From Aegilops tauschii subsp. strangulata (taxonomy: Eukaryota > Streptophyta > Magnoliopsida > Poales > Poaceae), in the NCBI RefSeq assembly GCF_002575655.3, contig NC_053040.3:159279148-159343147 (forward strand): a stretch of 64,000 nt of DNA. The letters are read 5' to 3'. The position numbers were made by a program, and so were the translations under genes. The notes under the pieces are model-generated. The model was not told where the DNA came from and searched no databases. It saw only the letters and a program-made list of their open reading frames with translations. Below are positions 44,471 through 56,277 of the stretch, piece after piece (position 1 is the stretch's first letter; the number at the start of each line of letters is the position of its first letter).

Positions 44471-46592
44471 ATGGAAAACAATCCTTTGAGGGGTTTGTTC
44501 GGGGTATCTTCACCTCGTCCGGAACCACAATTAATTGCCCCTCAACCTACAACACCTACTGAAAATATTGAATATGAAATTCCTTCGGGTATGATAGAAC
44601 AACTGCTAGCTAATCCTTATGCAGGAGATGGAACCAAACATCCTGATATGCACTTGATATATGTAGAACAAATTTGTGGATTGTTTAAGCTTGCAGGTTT
44701 ACCCGGAGATGAGGTGATGAAAAAGGTTTTCCCTTTATCTTTGAAGGGAAAAGCATTGGCATGGTATAGGCTATGTGATGATATTGGATCATGGAATTAG
44801 AATCGTTTAAAATTGGAGTTCCACCAATTTTTTTATCCTATGCATCTAGTTCATCGTGATCGGAATTATATATATAATTTTTGACCTCGTGAAGGAGAAA
44901 GTATCGCTCTAGCTTGGGGGAGGCTTAAGTCAATGTTATATTCATGCCCCAATCATGAGCTCTCAAGAGAAATTATTATTCAGAACTTTTATGCTCGGCT
45001 TTCTCGTATTGATCAAACCATGCTGGACACTTCTTGTGCTGGTTCTTTTATGAAGAACACTATTGAATTCTGGTGGGATCTTTTGGAAAGAATTAAATGC
45101 AACTATGAATATTGGGAACTCGACGAAGGTAAAGAGTCAGGTATAAAGCTTAAGTATGATTGTGTTAAATCTTTTATGGATACCGATGCTTTTCAAAAGT
45201 TTAGCACTAAATATGGACTTGTCTCTGAGATAGTAGCCTCCTTTTGTGAATCATTTGCTACTCATGTTGAACTCCCTAAAGAGAAGTGGTTTAAATATCA
45301 CCCACCTATTAAAGATGAAAACTAAAAACCAGTACCAGTTAAAGAAGAAACTATACTCTATAATGTTGATCCAGCTGTTCCTACTGCTTATATTGAGAAA
45401 CCACCTTTTCCTGTAAGGATAAAGGAACATGCTAAAGTTTCAACTGTGGTTAACAAAAGCTATGTTAGAACACCTAAACCAGATGAACAAATTAGGGTGG
45501 AACCTAATGTTGCTATGGTTAAAGACCTCTTAGAAGAAGATATAGATGGGCATGTTATTTACTTATGTGTAGAAGCTGCTAGAATTGCTAAACCCGATAA
45601 AAGGGATAAACATAGACCAGTTATTGGCATGCCTGTCATTTCAGTTAAAATAGGAGATCACTGTTATCTTGGTTTATGTGACATGGGTGCTAGTGTGAGT
45701 GCTATTCCTTACACTTTATATCAAGAAATTAAGAAAGACATAGCACTTGCAGAAATAGAAGACATAGATGTTACTATTAAACTTGCTAATAGAGACACCA
45801 TATCACCTTTTGGGATTATTAGAGATGTTGAAGTCTTGTGTGGGAAAATAAAATACCCTACTGATTTTCTTGTTCTTGGTTCCCCACAAGATGACTTCTG
45901 TCCCATTATTTTTGGTAGACCTTTCTTGAACATAGTTAATGCTAAGATAGATTGGAAGAAACAAACCATCGATGTTAGTTTTGGTGATGAGTCTCATGAG
46001 TTTAATTTTTCCAAGTTTAGTACAAATCATCATGAAAAATAATTGCCTAGTAAGGATGAATTAATTAGTCTTGCTTCTATTGCTGTGCCACCTACTGATC
46101 CTTTAGAACAGTACTTGCTAGACCATGAAAATGATTTACATATGCATGAAAGAAATGAAATAGATAAGATTTTCTTTGAACAACGTCCTCTACTTAAACA
46201 CAATTTGCCTATTGAAACTCTAGGAGGTCCTCCTCCACCTAAAGGTGATCCTGTGTTTGAATTAAAGCAATTGCGAGAAACTTTGAAATATGCTTATCTT
46301 GATGAAAAGAAAATATATCCTGTTATTATCAGTGCTAACCTTTCAGAACATGAAGAAGAAAGATTATTGAAAGTTCTAAGGAAGCACCGAGCTGCTATTG
46401 AATATACTCTTGATGATTTAAAGGGCATTAGTCCCACTCTATGTCAGCACAAAATTAATATGGAACCTGATGCTAAACTAGTTGTTGATCACCAATGCCG
46501 GTTAAATCCGAAGATGAAAGAGGTGGTAAGAACGGAAATATTAAAACTTCTCGAAGCGGGTATAATCTATCCTATAGCTGATAGTAGATGGG
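44471..46592 (+). pseudogene. gag-pol: Element Z gag-protease-polymerase reading frame with four in-frame stops
   Basis: The ATG at 44471 (MENNPLRGLFG) opens a frame that stays in register for 2.1 kb. It is broken only by stop codons at 44798 (TAG), 44882 (TGA), 45323 (TAA) and 46040 (TAA). Gag has FPLSLKGKALAWYRLCDD and ARLSRIDQTMLDTSCAGSFM, typical of Athila-like gag. The protease has CDMGASVSAIPYTLY (about 45677-45722) and FGRPFLNIVNAKIDW. The reverse transcriptase begins LKGISPTLCQHKINMEPDAK...RRTEILKLLEAGIIYPI-like and ends at SRWVS, before any catalytic motif, where the element is cut. Confidence 0.8.
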
Positions 46593-46616
46593 TGTCGGTG
46601 TACAAAAGTAGGGGCC
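46593..46616 (-). mobile_element. 24-base relic of another LTR end
   Basis: TGTCGGTGTACAAAAGTAGG lies between the broken Z polymerase and the next LTR. Its complement ends TACACCGACA, the form of a 3' LTR terminus. It is probably what remains of a reversed element into which the next LTR came. Confidence 0.4.
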
Positions 46617-47475
46617 TGCTACCTCTTGAGCATGCGTTGGTTTTCCCTTGAAGAGGAAAGGGTGATGCAGCAAAGTGGCATAAGTATTTCCCTCAGTTTT
46701 TGAGAACCAAGGTATCAATCCAGTAGGAGACAACACACAAGTCACCTAGTACCTGCACAGACAATCAAGAACCTTGCAAACAACATGATAAAGGGGTTGT
46801 CAATCCCTTCATGGTCACTCGCAAAAGTGAGATCTAATAAAGATAATAAAGTAAACATTTTTGGTATTTTTGTTGTATAGATTGGAAACTAAAGATTGCA
46901 AAATAAATGGCGACCGAAATTGGCAAGTTGATGGGAAACTAATATGATGTAAAATAGACCCGGGGCCATAGGTTTGACTAGTGGCTTCTCTCATGATAGC
47001 ATGTATTACGGTGGGTGAACAAATTACTGCCGAGCAATTGATAGAAAAGTGCATAGTTATGATAATATCTAGGCAATGATCATGAATATAGGCATCATGT
47101 CCATGTCAAGTAGACCGAAACGATTCTGCATCTACTACTATTACTCCACACATCGACCGCTATCCAGCATGCATCTAGAGTATTAAGTTCATAAGAATAG
47201 AGTAACGCATTAAGCAAGATGACATGATGTAGAGGGATAAACTCAAGCAATATGATATAAACCCCATCTTTTTATCCTCGATGGCAACAATACAATACAT
47301 GCCTTTCTGCCCCTACTGTCACTGGGAAAGGACACCGCAAGATTGAACCCAAAGCTAAGCACTTCTCCCATTGCAAGAAAGATCAATCTAGTAGGCCAAA
47401 CTAAACCGATAATTTGAAGAGACTTGCAAAGATATAAAATGATGCATATAAGAATTAAGAGAAGAACCAAATAAT
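46617..47475 (-). mobile_element. Gypsy-type LTR fragment, reversed (3' end portion)
   Basis: On - it ends ...AAACTGAGGGAAATACTTA, AAGGGAAAACCAACGC and TCAAGAGGTAGCA, a well-known Triticeae LTR end. It also contains the GATCGATCTTTC and CTTTCCCAGTGACAGTAGGG blocks. A frame in it (47470-47243 on -) is LTR sequence, not a gene. The rest is cut off by the Copia LTR at 47476. Confidence 0.7.
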
Positions 47476-48934
47476 TGTAAGTGCATCTAGTGCCCCTTAG
47501 TGATTTTGGTGTATTGAAGACTTATAGGTTAAGGGACTAATGTGTTTGTGAGTGTACACAGGTCTATAACTCTATGAGGAGTTTGATATTTACAGAGAAA
47601 GTTGACCCCTAAAAACGAAGTTCTTCGACTGAAGACTTTTGGATTTCTGAAGACTTTGAAAGTGAAGAAATTGGTGTGACCTTGAAGACTTGGTATTCAT
47701 TCGAGGAACATGAAGCGTGAAGACTTTTGTTTTCGTAGTTTCTTTTTCTCTTTCTTGAGTCATAGGAAACACTGTACTGTTAAAGGGGGTCGAGGAAATA
47801 CTAAGGAAAAATTTCCATGTGATGCTCAACTCAAAATCCTACACCTACCAATCCCTTCGAGTGAAGCCATTGGAAATCTCATACAGTTCAGTCAATTTCT
47901 TCAGTGACAGAGACGAAGTTCTTCTGGTCGCTGAGGAATTTGTTCTGACTGAGGAGTTAGGAATTCGCCAGTGCGGATTTCCTACACGGTGAGGAACATG
48001 ATAGCCCTGAGGAATTTGAGCCTCAAATATCCGACCGTTGATGTGCTACGCGCCAGCTGTCCCAAAATATCTACCCACCTAAGGGTCATATCATTGGAGG
48101 GCATTTATGTCTTATCATGTCGGGCTGGTTGGCTGCTCCGAGAGAAACTGACACTTGTCATTTGAGAGCATCCCATCCTCCGAGGACTTTGAGCGAAAAT
48201 CATCGAGTGAGGAAAACCCAAACCCAAACACCTACAAACCCAAAAGTGATTGAGCATCACTGAAGAGATTGATCGTCCGTGGATCTGACGCTTGTTACCT
48301 TTGAAGACTGTGCTTCTTCCAGACGGTTAGGCATCATGGTCTAGAGCATCCAAGAGGAATTGTGGATCACCGAGTGACCGAGTTTGTGAAGGTTTGGAAG
48401 TCACCTGAAGACTTACCATGAGTGATTGGGCGAGGTCTGTGTGACCTTAGCTCAAGGAGAATACGGTGAGGACTCTGTGTCCGGGACTGGGTGTCCTCAG
48501 GTTTAAATACCTAGCCGCTCCAACCAAACATACAACTGAGACAATAGTTGGAACTGGTCTACCAAATCATTGTCTTCACCAAGCTTATTGGTTCTATTTC
48601 CTCAACTCTTTCATATCCTCATAACTGTGTTGTGCATTTGTTCATATCTGTGTTTGAAGACTTTGACTGAAGACTTTCTCAATTTCCTCAGTTCAATTTC
48701 TTCAGTCTGTTTGTCTTCATCCTCTGTTATCTTGTGTTTACGCTTTCTGTACTCCGTGCTTGTCTTCATTTCATCATGATGACCATGCTTGTGTTCTGTT
48801 ATGTTTACTTTTGAGTACTTATTCCGCTGCAAGTAGTTCTTTGCTAAGGAATTTCCTCACCCGCAAATTCCTCAGTGAAGAATTCATAAAAATCGCATAT
48901 ACACCCCCCCTCTAGTCGATATAACGCACTTTCA
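47476..48934 (+). repeat. 5' LTR of the Copia element
   Basis: It is 1459 bp, starting TGTAAGTGCATCTAGTGCC and ending CGCACTTTCA. TTTAAATACC near 48503 is the likely TATA equivalent. GAAGAC and CTGAGGAAT-like words are frequent, as is typical of this LTR. Confidence 0.85.
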
Positions 48935-48936
48935 AT

Positions 48937-48948
48937 TGGTATCAGAGC
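48937..48948 (+). other. Primer binding site of the Copia element (initiator tRNA-Met)
   Basis: TGGTATCAGAGC starts two bases after the LTR and matches the complement of the plant initiator tRNA-Met 3' end. Confidence 0.9.
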
Positions 48949-49001
48949 AAGGTACTCCCTTGTTCTGTGTGATTTTGGTTTAACCGCCTGGAGTTTTAGT
49001 T

Positions 49002-52000
49002 ATGTCGACCGCAGGTATGATCAAGGTCTCTGCTGGGTGTCCTACCTTCGATGGGACGGACTACCCCTACTGGAAGAATAAGATGCGAATGCATCTTGAG
49101 GCAATTGATAACGATCTCTGGTATGTTGTGGAAAATGGTGTTCCCTCAGTCACACCTTCTCTGAACGCTACTGATGTGAAGAGATTCAAGCAACTCGATT
49201 CTCAAGCGAAGAACATCATATGTGGCCATCTGAGCAAGGGCCAGTATGGAAGAGTGAGTGCTTTGGAAACTGCTAAGCTTATCTGGGATAGGCTATCCAA
49301 AGTGAATGAAGGAGTCTCAACTCAACGTGACTCTCGTGTTGACGTTCTTCGCAATCTCTTCAATCGCTTCAAAAGACTCGACAATGAAAATGTTCAGCAA
49401 ACCTTCGATCGCCTCACTGACATCTCAAATGAGCTTCAAGCACGTGGTGCCACTAACATCACCGACCATGAGGTGGTGAAGAAATTGTTGAGATCGCTTG
49501 ATTCCTCATTTGACACTCTGGCATTGATGATACAAGAACGTGCTGATTACAAGTCACTTGATCCCGCTGATATCCTCGAGAGGCTAAACACTCATGAGTT
49601 CCAGCTTGCTGAAAAGAGAGACCTCTATGGTTCGAGCTATGGCAGACCACGTGCCCTGAAGGCCAAGGCTGTCTCTGAATCTGAAGGTGAAGATTCTGGT
49701 AGTAGCCTTGGTGATCCTCAAGAACTGAGCTAGGAGCTAGCACTGCTCATGATGAAATTCTAGAGGTTCTCAAGACGTGGTCGCTTTGGAAAATCCTCAA
49801 GGAGCAATGATTCCTCATCCAGTGACTACAAGAAGAGGCTATGCCACAAGTGCAAGAAACCTGGTCACTACATTCAAGATTGTCCTCAGTGGGAGAAGGA
49901 ATCAAAGAAGAAGAAATACAAGGATTACAGTTCGGATGATGCGAAGAAGAAAAAGAAATTTTCAAAGTCTTCATCATAAAAATCCTCAAAGTCTTCGTCC
50001 CACAAGAAGAGCAGCTCCAAGAAGGCTTGGGCATTCATTGGCAAGGAAATGGACTCCGAGGCTCAATCTGAGGAACATGAGGAAGAGGAGGCATCTGAGG
50101 AGTCCGAGTCTGGTGTGGCGAGTCTAGCTCTCACTACTGCATTCATTAGCAAGTCTATCTTCAACTCTGAAGAAAATGGCTCCATCAACAAGGCTGATGA
50201 AGACAATGATGACTACGCTCCCACCTATTGCTTCATGGCAAAGGGTGCCAAGGTACTCAAATATACCTCCTCTGAATCAAGTGAGAATGAATCTGATAAA
50301 AACCTCAAACCCAGCTACTCTAAACTTGCTATGATTGCTGTGAAACAACAAAAGGCTTTTGAAAAGGTTCAAAATATGCTAGACAAAAGTGATGATATGT
50401 TGGGTGAAGAAATGGATCGCACTAAAACCTTAACTGAAAATCTTCAGAGACTTCAGTCTAGGTTTGATAACCTTCAAGGTCATCATAACACTCTCTTATC
50501 TGATCATGAGAAGCTTTCCTATGAATTTCTTCAAAGAAAGCAAGATCTTGAAAAGCTAAGAGTGAGTTATGAAGATCTTCAGAAGGAGCGCGATTCAATC
50601 TGCTAATTCTTCACCTGAATGTTCAAGTGCTTGTAATGTTACAAATTCTTCAACTGTCTCTGCTATCACTGATTCCTCATCTGAGGACATTGCTAGTATC
50701 ACTGATGATGCAGGGCTGAAGGAATTGTACATGACAGGCATGTACAAAAGCCTCAAAGGGCATCAGACTCTTTGTGATGTGCTTAAAAAGCAGATCCTGA
50801 ACAGGAACCCTAGGAAAGAGGGTATTGCCTTTGAGAGGAAACTCAATGCTGATGGTACATATTGGAAGCCTGAGCAGTACCCCAAAACATCATGGGTTGC
50901 TGCAAAAGGACCTCCAGTTGATCCATCCAATTTATCTGGCTTTACATGTGAATCTCCTCATTCTTCTGATGAGTCATTTGACTCCAACTATAAACTGTTC
51001 AAAAATCAGAATGGTGAAGTATTTGCTAGATATGTTGGCACTAACTGCAGGAACTGTTCCCCTGTGAAGAAAATCTGGGTTCCCAAAAGGTGCCTTGAAA
51101 ATCTTCAGGTGAATGTCATCATGACACCACCAGTGAAGAATAGGAACCCCAGATCAAATTCTTCATATGGGCCAAATTCTTCATATGGATCCAAGTCCTC
51201 ATATCGACCAAATTCCTCACGTGGATCAAATTCCTCAAAAGGATCAAAGTCCTCATATGATCATCATCGTGCTAACCCCTCTGTTTCGCAGGGAAGAGCT
51301 AAGGGCTATGAATATGAGCATTGTTCTTCTAACCATTATGTTCATAAGTCCTCGAAGAATTTCTCTGCTTATTCATATGCTTATCCTAACTCCTCTTATG
51401 TGAAACGAAATGGACTGGCTTCTATGCCACCTTTCTCGTATGGAGCTCGCAGAGTGATGAACTCTTTGCCACCCCTTCAGATGTGGGTGGTGAAGAAAAA
51501 GAACTAATTTCTTTTGCAGGGTCAGGTCTCTACATGTGCGTAAACGTCTGAAGAATTTGCTGGAGACCTGAGAGTGCCTGAAAGGACGCAGGCTAATCAT
51601 GAAGAAATGAACTTTCATTTCTCACGTCCTCATACTACATTATCTGTTCTATTGCTTGATGAGATTGATCTGATGAATTGATGTCATATTCTTCATTGAT
51701 GAAGTATATGAGTTCGTAAGCTGCACTAATTCATCTGCAGGATGATCAACCCAAAGCCAATGAGCGGGTCCTCGATAGTAGATATACAAATCACATGACT
51801 GGTGACAAGAATCTATTGATTGATGCTCCCTTATCTCCATCACATCTGAAGCATATCATCTTCGCTGACAAAGGAAAAAGTCAAGTATTGGGTCTAGGTA
51901 AGGTTGCGATCTCAAAGGATCGACACATGGACAAAGTCATGCTTGTCGAGTCCTTAGGATACAACCTCATGTCTGTCTCAATGCTTTGTGATCTTGATAT

Positions 52001-54013
52001 GGTTGTTGTCTTTGGCAAGTATCGTTGTGTTGTGATCATGGAAGCTGACAATTCCAAAGTCTTCGAAGGCTTTAGGAGAGGAGACCTGTATATTGTTGAT
52101 TTCTCTATAGGACCACAACCAGCCGTGTGCCTACTTGCAAAAGCTTCAGAAGGCTGGCTATGGCATCGACGACTTGGTCATGCAGGCCTGAGGAATTTGC
52201 ACATGCTTGTGAAGAAGAAGCATGTCATTGGCATTGAGAATGTCAAATTCCTCAAGGATCACTTATGCGGAGCCTGTGAAGCTGGAAAGATGACCAAGGC
52301 CAAACATCCAGCGAAGACAATCATGACTACCACTCGACCATTTTAATTGCTTCATATGGATCTTTTTGGTCCTAATCATTATTCTGCAGTTTCAAATGAA
52401 GCATCTCAATATGGCTTTGTTATTGTTGATGATTATTCTCGTTACACATGGGTACACATTGTTACTTACAAACATGAAGTGCAGGAAGTCTTCAAACGAT
52501 TTTCCTCGAGGGCTTCAACCAACTTTGATGTGAAGATCAGGCACATCAGAAGTGACAATGGAACTGAGTTCAAGAACTCTGGTCATGATGACTATCTTGA
52601 TGAACTTGGTATTACTCATGATCTATCTGCTCCTTATACTCCTCAGCAGAATGGCGTCGTGGAGCGCAAGAACAGGACTCTTGCTGAGATGGCTCGCACT
52701 ATGCTTGATGAATACAAGACACCTCATCGTTTCTGGATTGAGGCAATTGATACTGCGTGCCACATCATCAACAGGGTATATCTTCACAAATTCTTCAAGA
52801 AGACTGCCTATGAACTCCTCACTGACAAGAAACCCAATGTGAGTTATTTCAAAGTCTTCGGTGCTAAATGTTGGATTAGAGATCCTCATCACAACTCTAA
52901 ATTTGCACCGAAAGCACATGAGGGTTTTATGCTTGGTTACGGAAAGGACTCGCACACCTACAGAGTCTTCAACAACGTTCTTCACAAGGTTGTTGAAACT
53001 GTAGATGTGCGGTTCGATGAAACTAATGGCTCGCAAAGAGAGCACCTACCTTCTGTGATAGATGAACCAACACCTGATGAATCTATCAGGTTCAAGGCTA
53101 CTGAGGATGTCATTCTGACCGAAGAATCTGCTGAAGAATTCATTCCAGAACGTGAAGAACGTCGAGCTGAGGCACCTGAAGAAAATGGTGCTGAAGAAAA
53201 TGCTGATCAAATTCCTCGACGACAACCAGCTCATCCTGGCGTTGCAAACAAAGTGCAAATTAAGAAGATCATCGATGAGATTGAAGCACCAGGTCCTCTC
53301 ACACGCTCAAGAGCTTCACATTTATCTAACTTTTGTGGGCACTTTGCTTTCGTGTCTATCACAGAGCCCGCTAAGGTAGATGAAGCATTTTTGGAACCTG
53401 AGTGGATTCAAGCTATGCAAGAAGAATTACATTAGTTCGAGCTCAACAACGTCTGGGAACTGGTCAAACGTCCAGATCCTTGCAAGCACAATATCATTGG
53501 CACAAAGTGGATCTACCGCAACAAGCAAGATGAAAATGGCCTTGTGGTGAGGAATAAGGCACGACTTGTAGCTCAAGGCTACACACAGGTTGAAGGAATT
53601 GATTTCGATGAAACTTTTGCACCTGTTGCTAGACTTGAGGCTATTCGCATATTACTTGCTTATGCTAACCATCATGACATCACTTTATATCAAATGGATG
53701 TGAAAAGTGCATTCCTCAATGGTAAGCCTGAGGAAGAAGTATATGTTGCTCAACCCCCAGGTTTTGAAGATCCAAAGCATCCTGACAAAGTCTTCAGACT
53801 CAATAAGGCCCTCTATGGCCTCAAGCAGGCCCCTCAGGCGTGGTATGATACTTTGAAGGAATTCCTCATGAAGAAAGGCTTCAAACCCGGTTCACTTGAT
53901 CCTACTCTTTTCACTAAGTCTTATGATGGTGAATTATTTGTGTGCCAAATATATGTTGATGATATTATCTTTGGCTGTACTGATCAACGTTACAGTGATG
54001 AATTTGCCTATAT
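49002..54013 (+). pseudogene. gag-pol: Copia gag-pol with stops, one internal deletion and a cut 3' end
   Basis: ATG at 49002 opens gag (FDGTDYPYWKNKMRMHLEAI, a UBN2-type domain). TAG at 49731 and further stops near 49761 and 49977 break this frame. The same frame encodes the zinc knuckle CHKCKKPGHYIQDC (49842-49883) and an acidic, coiled-coil-like part to 50606. The frame then shifts by one at a deletion near 50600 and runs to 51507, with Asn/Ser/Tyr repeats. A protease remnant (HMTGDKNLLID, without an intact DSG motif) begins near 51780, followed by the pre-integrase region (WLWHRRLGHAGLRNLH, CGACEAGK). The integrase core has the triad in LHMDLFGP, RSDNGTEF and GVVERKNRT. TAA at 52344 and TAG at 53433 interrupt it. 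Reverse transcriptase has [21 protein letters not shown] and the catalytic YVDDIIFG, and ends abruptly near 54013. Confidence 0.85.
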
Positions 54014-54510
54014 GTGGCATCGTGTCAACAAGCCGCTGCACCAGGCTAAAATAACTACTGGGAACAGGCTCAGTCGGCCACAACCGGACTATGACATTCT
54101 TCATGGCAGCGCCGGATATCCTATGCAGCTCGGCCCACTGGGACATCTGTTCATTCAGCAGTAGAGGGCGCTTTGACGCGCCGAATTGTGACCAGAAAAG
54201 CTTCTTTGTTGCACACCCCTCTTGTGCGTGGTACCGCATCGGAAGAACTCTTCGGCAAGTCTAAAAATTTGTCCGGAGAACTCCATACGTGGTTAAGCTG
54301 AACATAGTTCGGATCGCCGAACTTAGTCTGCAGCAAAAAGGGCTTGCCAGCAGCAATATCCACAGCTTGCTGGATCTCCTCACGGGCCGCTCTGGATTCA
54401 GACCGCGCTTCTCTCGCCTCCCGTAAGGCCTTGTCAAGTTCAGCCGTTTTGGCTTCATTTTCTTTCTCAAGAAATTTACAGCGGCTAGCCGCATTCTCTA
54501 ATTCGTGTGC
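54014..54510 (+). mobile_element. Fatima-type element copy 2, first part
   Basis: From GGCATCGTGTCAACAAG onward it follows copy 1 from about 29545 to 30040. There is no 5' LTR or gag, because the piece begins within the antisense gene directly at the Copia junction. It continues at 62106 after the Y' insertion. Confidence 0.8.
54014..54510 (-). pseudogene. Antisense gene of Fatima copy 2, last exon (distal part)
   Basis: On - it encodes the equivalent of exon 5 of copy 1, with [39 protein letters not shown] and [12 protein letters not shown] small deletion (RYYQE region) shifts the frame near 54230. The 3' end of the exon is lost at the Copia junction. It is joined to 62257-62106 across the Y' element. 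Confidence 0.7.
54506..54510. repeat. Target site duplication TGTGC, left copy (Y')
   Basis: TGTGC precedes TGATACGTCTCC, and TGCGC follows the 3' LTR at 62101-62105. The one mismatch can be explained by a later C to T change at a CG step. The rejoined Fatima sequence aligns without gap to copy 1. Confidence 0.75.
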
Positions 54511-56151
54511 TGATACGTCTCCAACGTATCTATAATTTATGAAGTATTCATGCTATTATATTATCTGTTTTGGATGTTTATGGGCTTTACTAAACACTTT
54601 TATATTCTTTTTGGGACTAACCTATTAACCCAGAGCCCAGTGCCAGTTTCTGTTTTTCCCTTGTTTCAGTGTTTCCCAGAAAAGGAATATCAAACGGAGT
54701 CCAAACGGAATGAAACCTTCGGGAGAGTTATTTTTGGAACGGAAGCAATCCAGAAGACTTGGAGTGTACGTAAGGGAAGCAACAAGGAAGGCACGAGGCA
54801 GGGGGCGCCCACCCCACTGGGCGCGCCCTCCACCCTTGTGGGCCCCTCGTGGCTCCCGTGGCCGACTTCTTTCGCCTATATATATCCATATACCCTAAAA
54901 ACATCGGGGAACAGAATAGATCGGGAGTTCCGCTGCCGCAAGCCTCTGTAGCCACCAAAAACCAATCGGGACCCTGTTTCGGCACCCTGCCGGAGGTGGG
55001 ATCCCTCACCGGTGGCCATCTTCATCATCCCGGCGCTCTCCATGACGAGGAGGGAGTAGTTCACCCTCGGGGCTGAGGGTATGTACCAGTAGCTATGTGT
55101 TTGATCTCTCTCTCTCTCTCTCGTGTTCTTGATTCGACACGATCTTGATGTATCACGAGCTTTGCTATTATAGTTGGATCTTATGATGTTTCTCCCCCTC
55201 TATTCTCTTGTAATGGATCGAGTTTTCCCTTTGAAGTTATCTTATCGGATTGAGTCTTTAAGGATTTGAGAACACTTGATGTATGTCTTGCATGTGCTTA
55301 TCTGTGGTGACAATGGGATATTCACGTGATCTACTTGATGTATGTTTTGGTGATCAACTTGCGGGTTCAGTGACCTTGTGAACTTATGCATAGGGGTTGG
55401 CACATGTTTTCGTCTTGACTCTCCAGTAGAAACTTTGGGGCTTTCTTTGAAGTACTTTGTGTTGGTTTGAATAGATGAATCTGAGATTGTGTGATGCATA
55501 TCGTATAATCATACCCACAGATACTTGAGGTGACATTGGAGTATCTAGGTGACATTAGGGTTTTGGTTGATATGTGTCTTAAGGTGTTATTCTAGTACGA
55601 ACTCTTGAATAGATCGATCCGAAAGAATAACTTTGAGGTGGTTTCGTACCCTACAATAATCTCTTCGTTTGTTCTCCGCTATTAGTTACTTTGGAGTGAC
55701 TCTTTGTTGCATGTTGAGGGATAGTTATATGATCCAATTATGTTATTATTGTTGAGAGAACTTGCACTAGTGAAAGTACGAACCCAAGGCCTTGTTTCCT
55801 AGCATTGCAATACCGTTTACGCTCACTTTTATCATTAGTTACCTTGCTGTTTTTATATTTTCAGATTACAAAAACCTATATCTACCATCCATATTGCACT
55901 TGTATCACCATCTCTTTGCCGAACTAGTGCACCTATACAATTTACCATTGTATTGGGTGTGTTGGGGACACAAGAGACTCTTTGTTATTTGGTTGCGGGG
56001 TTGCTTGAGAGAGACCATCTTCATCCTATGACTCCCACGGATTGATAAACCTTAGGTCATCCACTTGAGGGAAATTTGCTACTGTCCTACAAACCTCTGC
56101 ACTTGGAGGCCCAACAACGTCTACAAGAAGAAGGTTGTGTAGTAGACATCA
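54511..56151 (+). repeat. 5' LTR of Y'
   Basis: It starts TGATACGTCTCCAACGTATC and ends GTAGTAGACATCA. The TATA box is TATATATA at 54877-54884. A CT run of 17 bases lies at 55106-55122. Confidence 0.9.
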
Positions 56152-56161
56152 AGCTCTTTTC

Positions 56162-56178
56162 TGGCGCCGTTGCCAGGG
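56162..56178 (+). other. Primer binding site of Y' (tRNA-Asp type)
   Basis: TGGCGCCGTTGCCAGGG lies 10 bases after the LTR and equals the site of element Z. Confidence 0.85.
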
Positions 56179-56277
56179 AGGTGAGTGCTTGAAGGTATAT
56201 CTTTAGATCTTGCAATCAAATCTTTTTGTTTCTTGTTTTATCACTAGTTCAGTTTATAAAATAAAATTACAAAAAAA

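Larger units (their letters stand above)
42845..46592 (+). mobile_element. Gypsy element Z: 5' LTR, gag, protease, start of reverse transcriptase
   Basis: It starts TGATACGTCCATTTTGCATC inside the reversed Y LTR. A complete 5' LTR and a tRNA-Asp-type primer site are followed by one long frame (44471 onward) for gag, protease and the first part of reverse transcriptase. The element is cut at 46593 by LTR remnants, and its 3' half and 3' LTR are absent. The protein order and primer fit the Athila-like Gypsy elements of grasses. Confidence 0.82.
47476..54013 (+). mobile_element. SIRE/Maximus-type Copia element, 3' truncated
   Basis: It has a complete 5' LTR, a tRNA-iMet primer site, then gag, protease remnant, integrase and reverse transcriptase in Copia order. 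The sequence leaves the Copia frame after DEFAYM near 54013 and continues as Fatima sequence, so RNase H, the 3' LTR and the second duplication are missing. The lineage is inferred from the LTR start, the gag type and the long coiled-coil region after the zinc knuckle. Confidence 0.85.

Noticed and set aside
47243..47470. 75-codon frame on the - strand
   Set aside because: Lies in a recognised LTR fragment. The frame is part of a high-copy repeat and not a gene.
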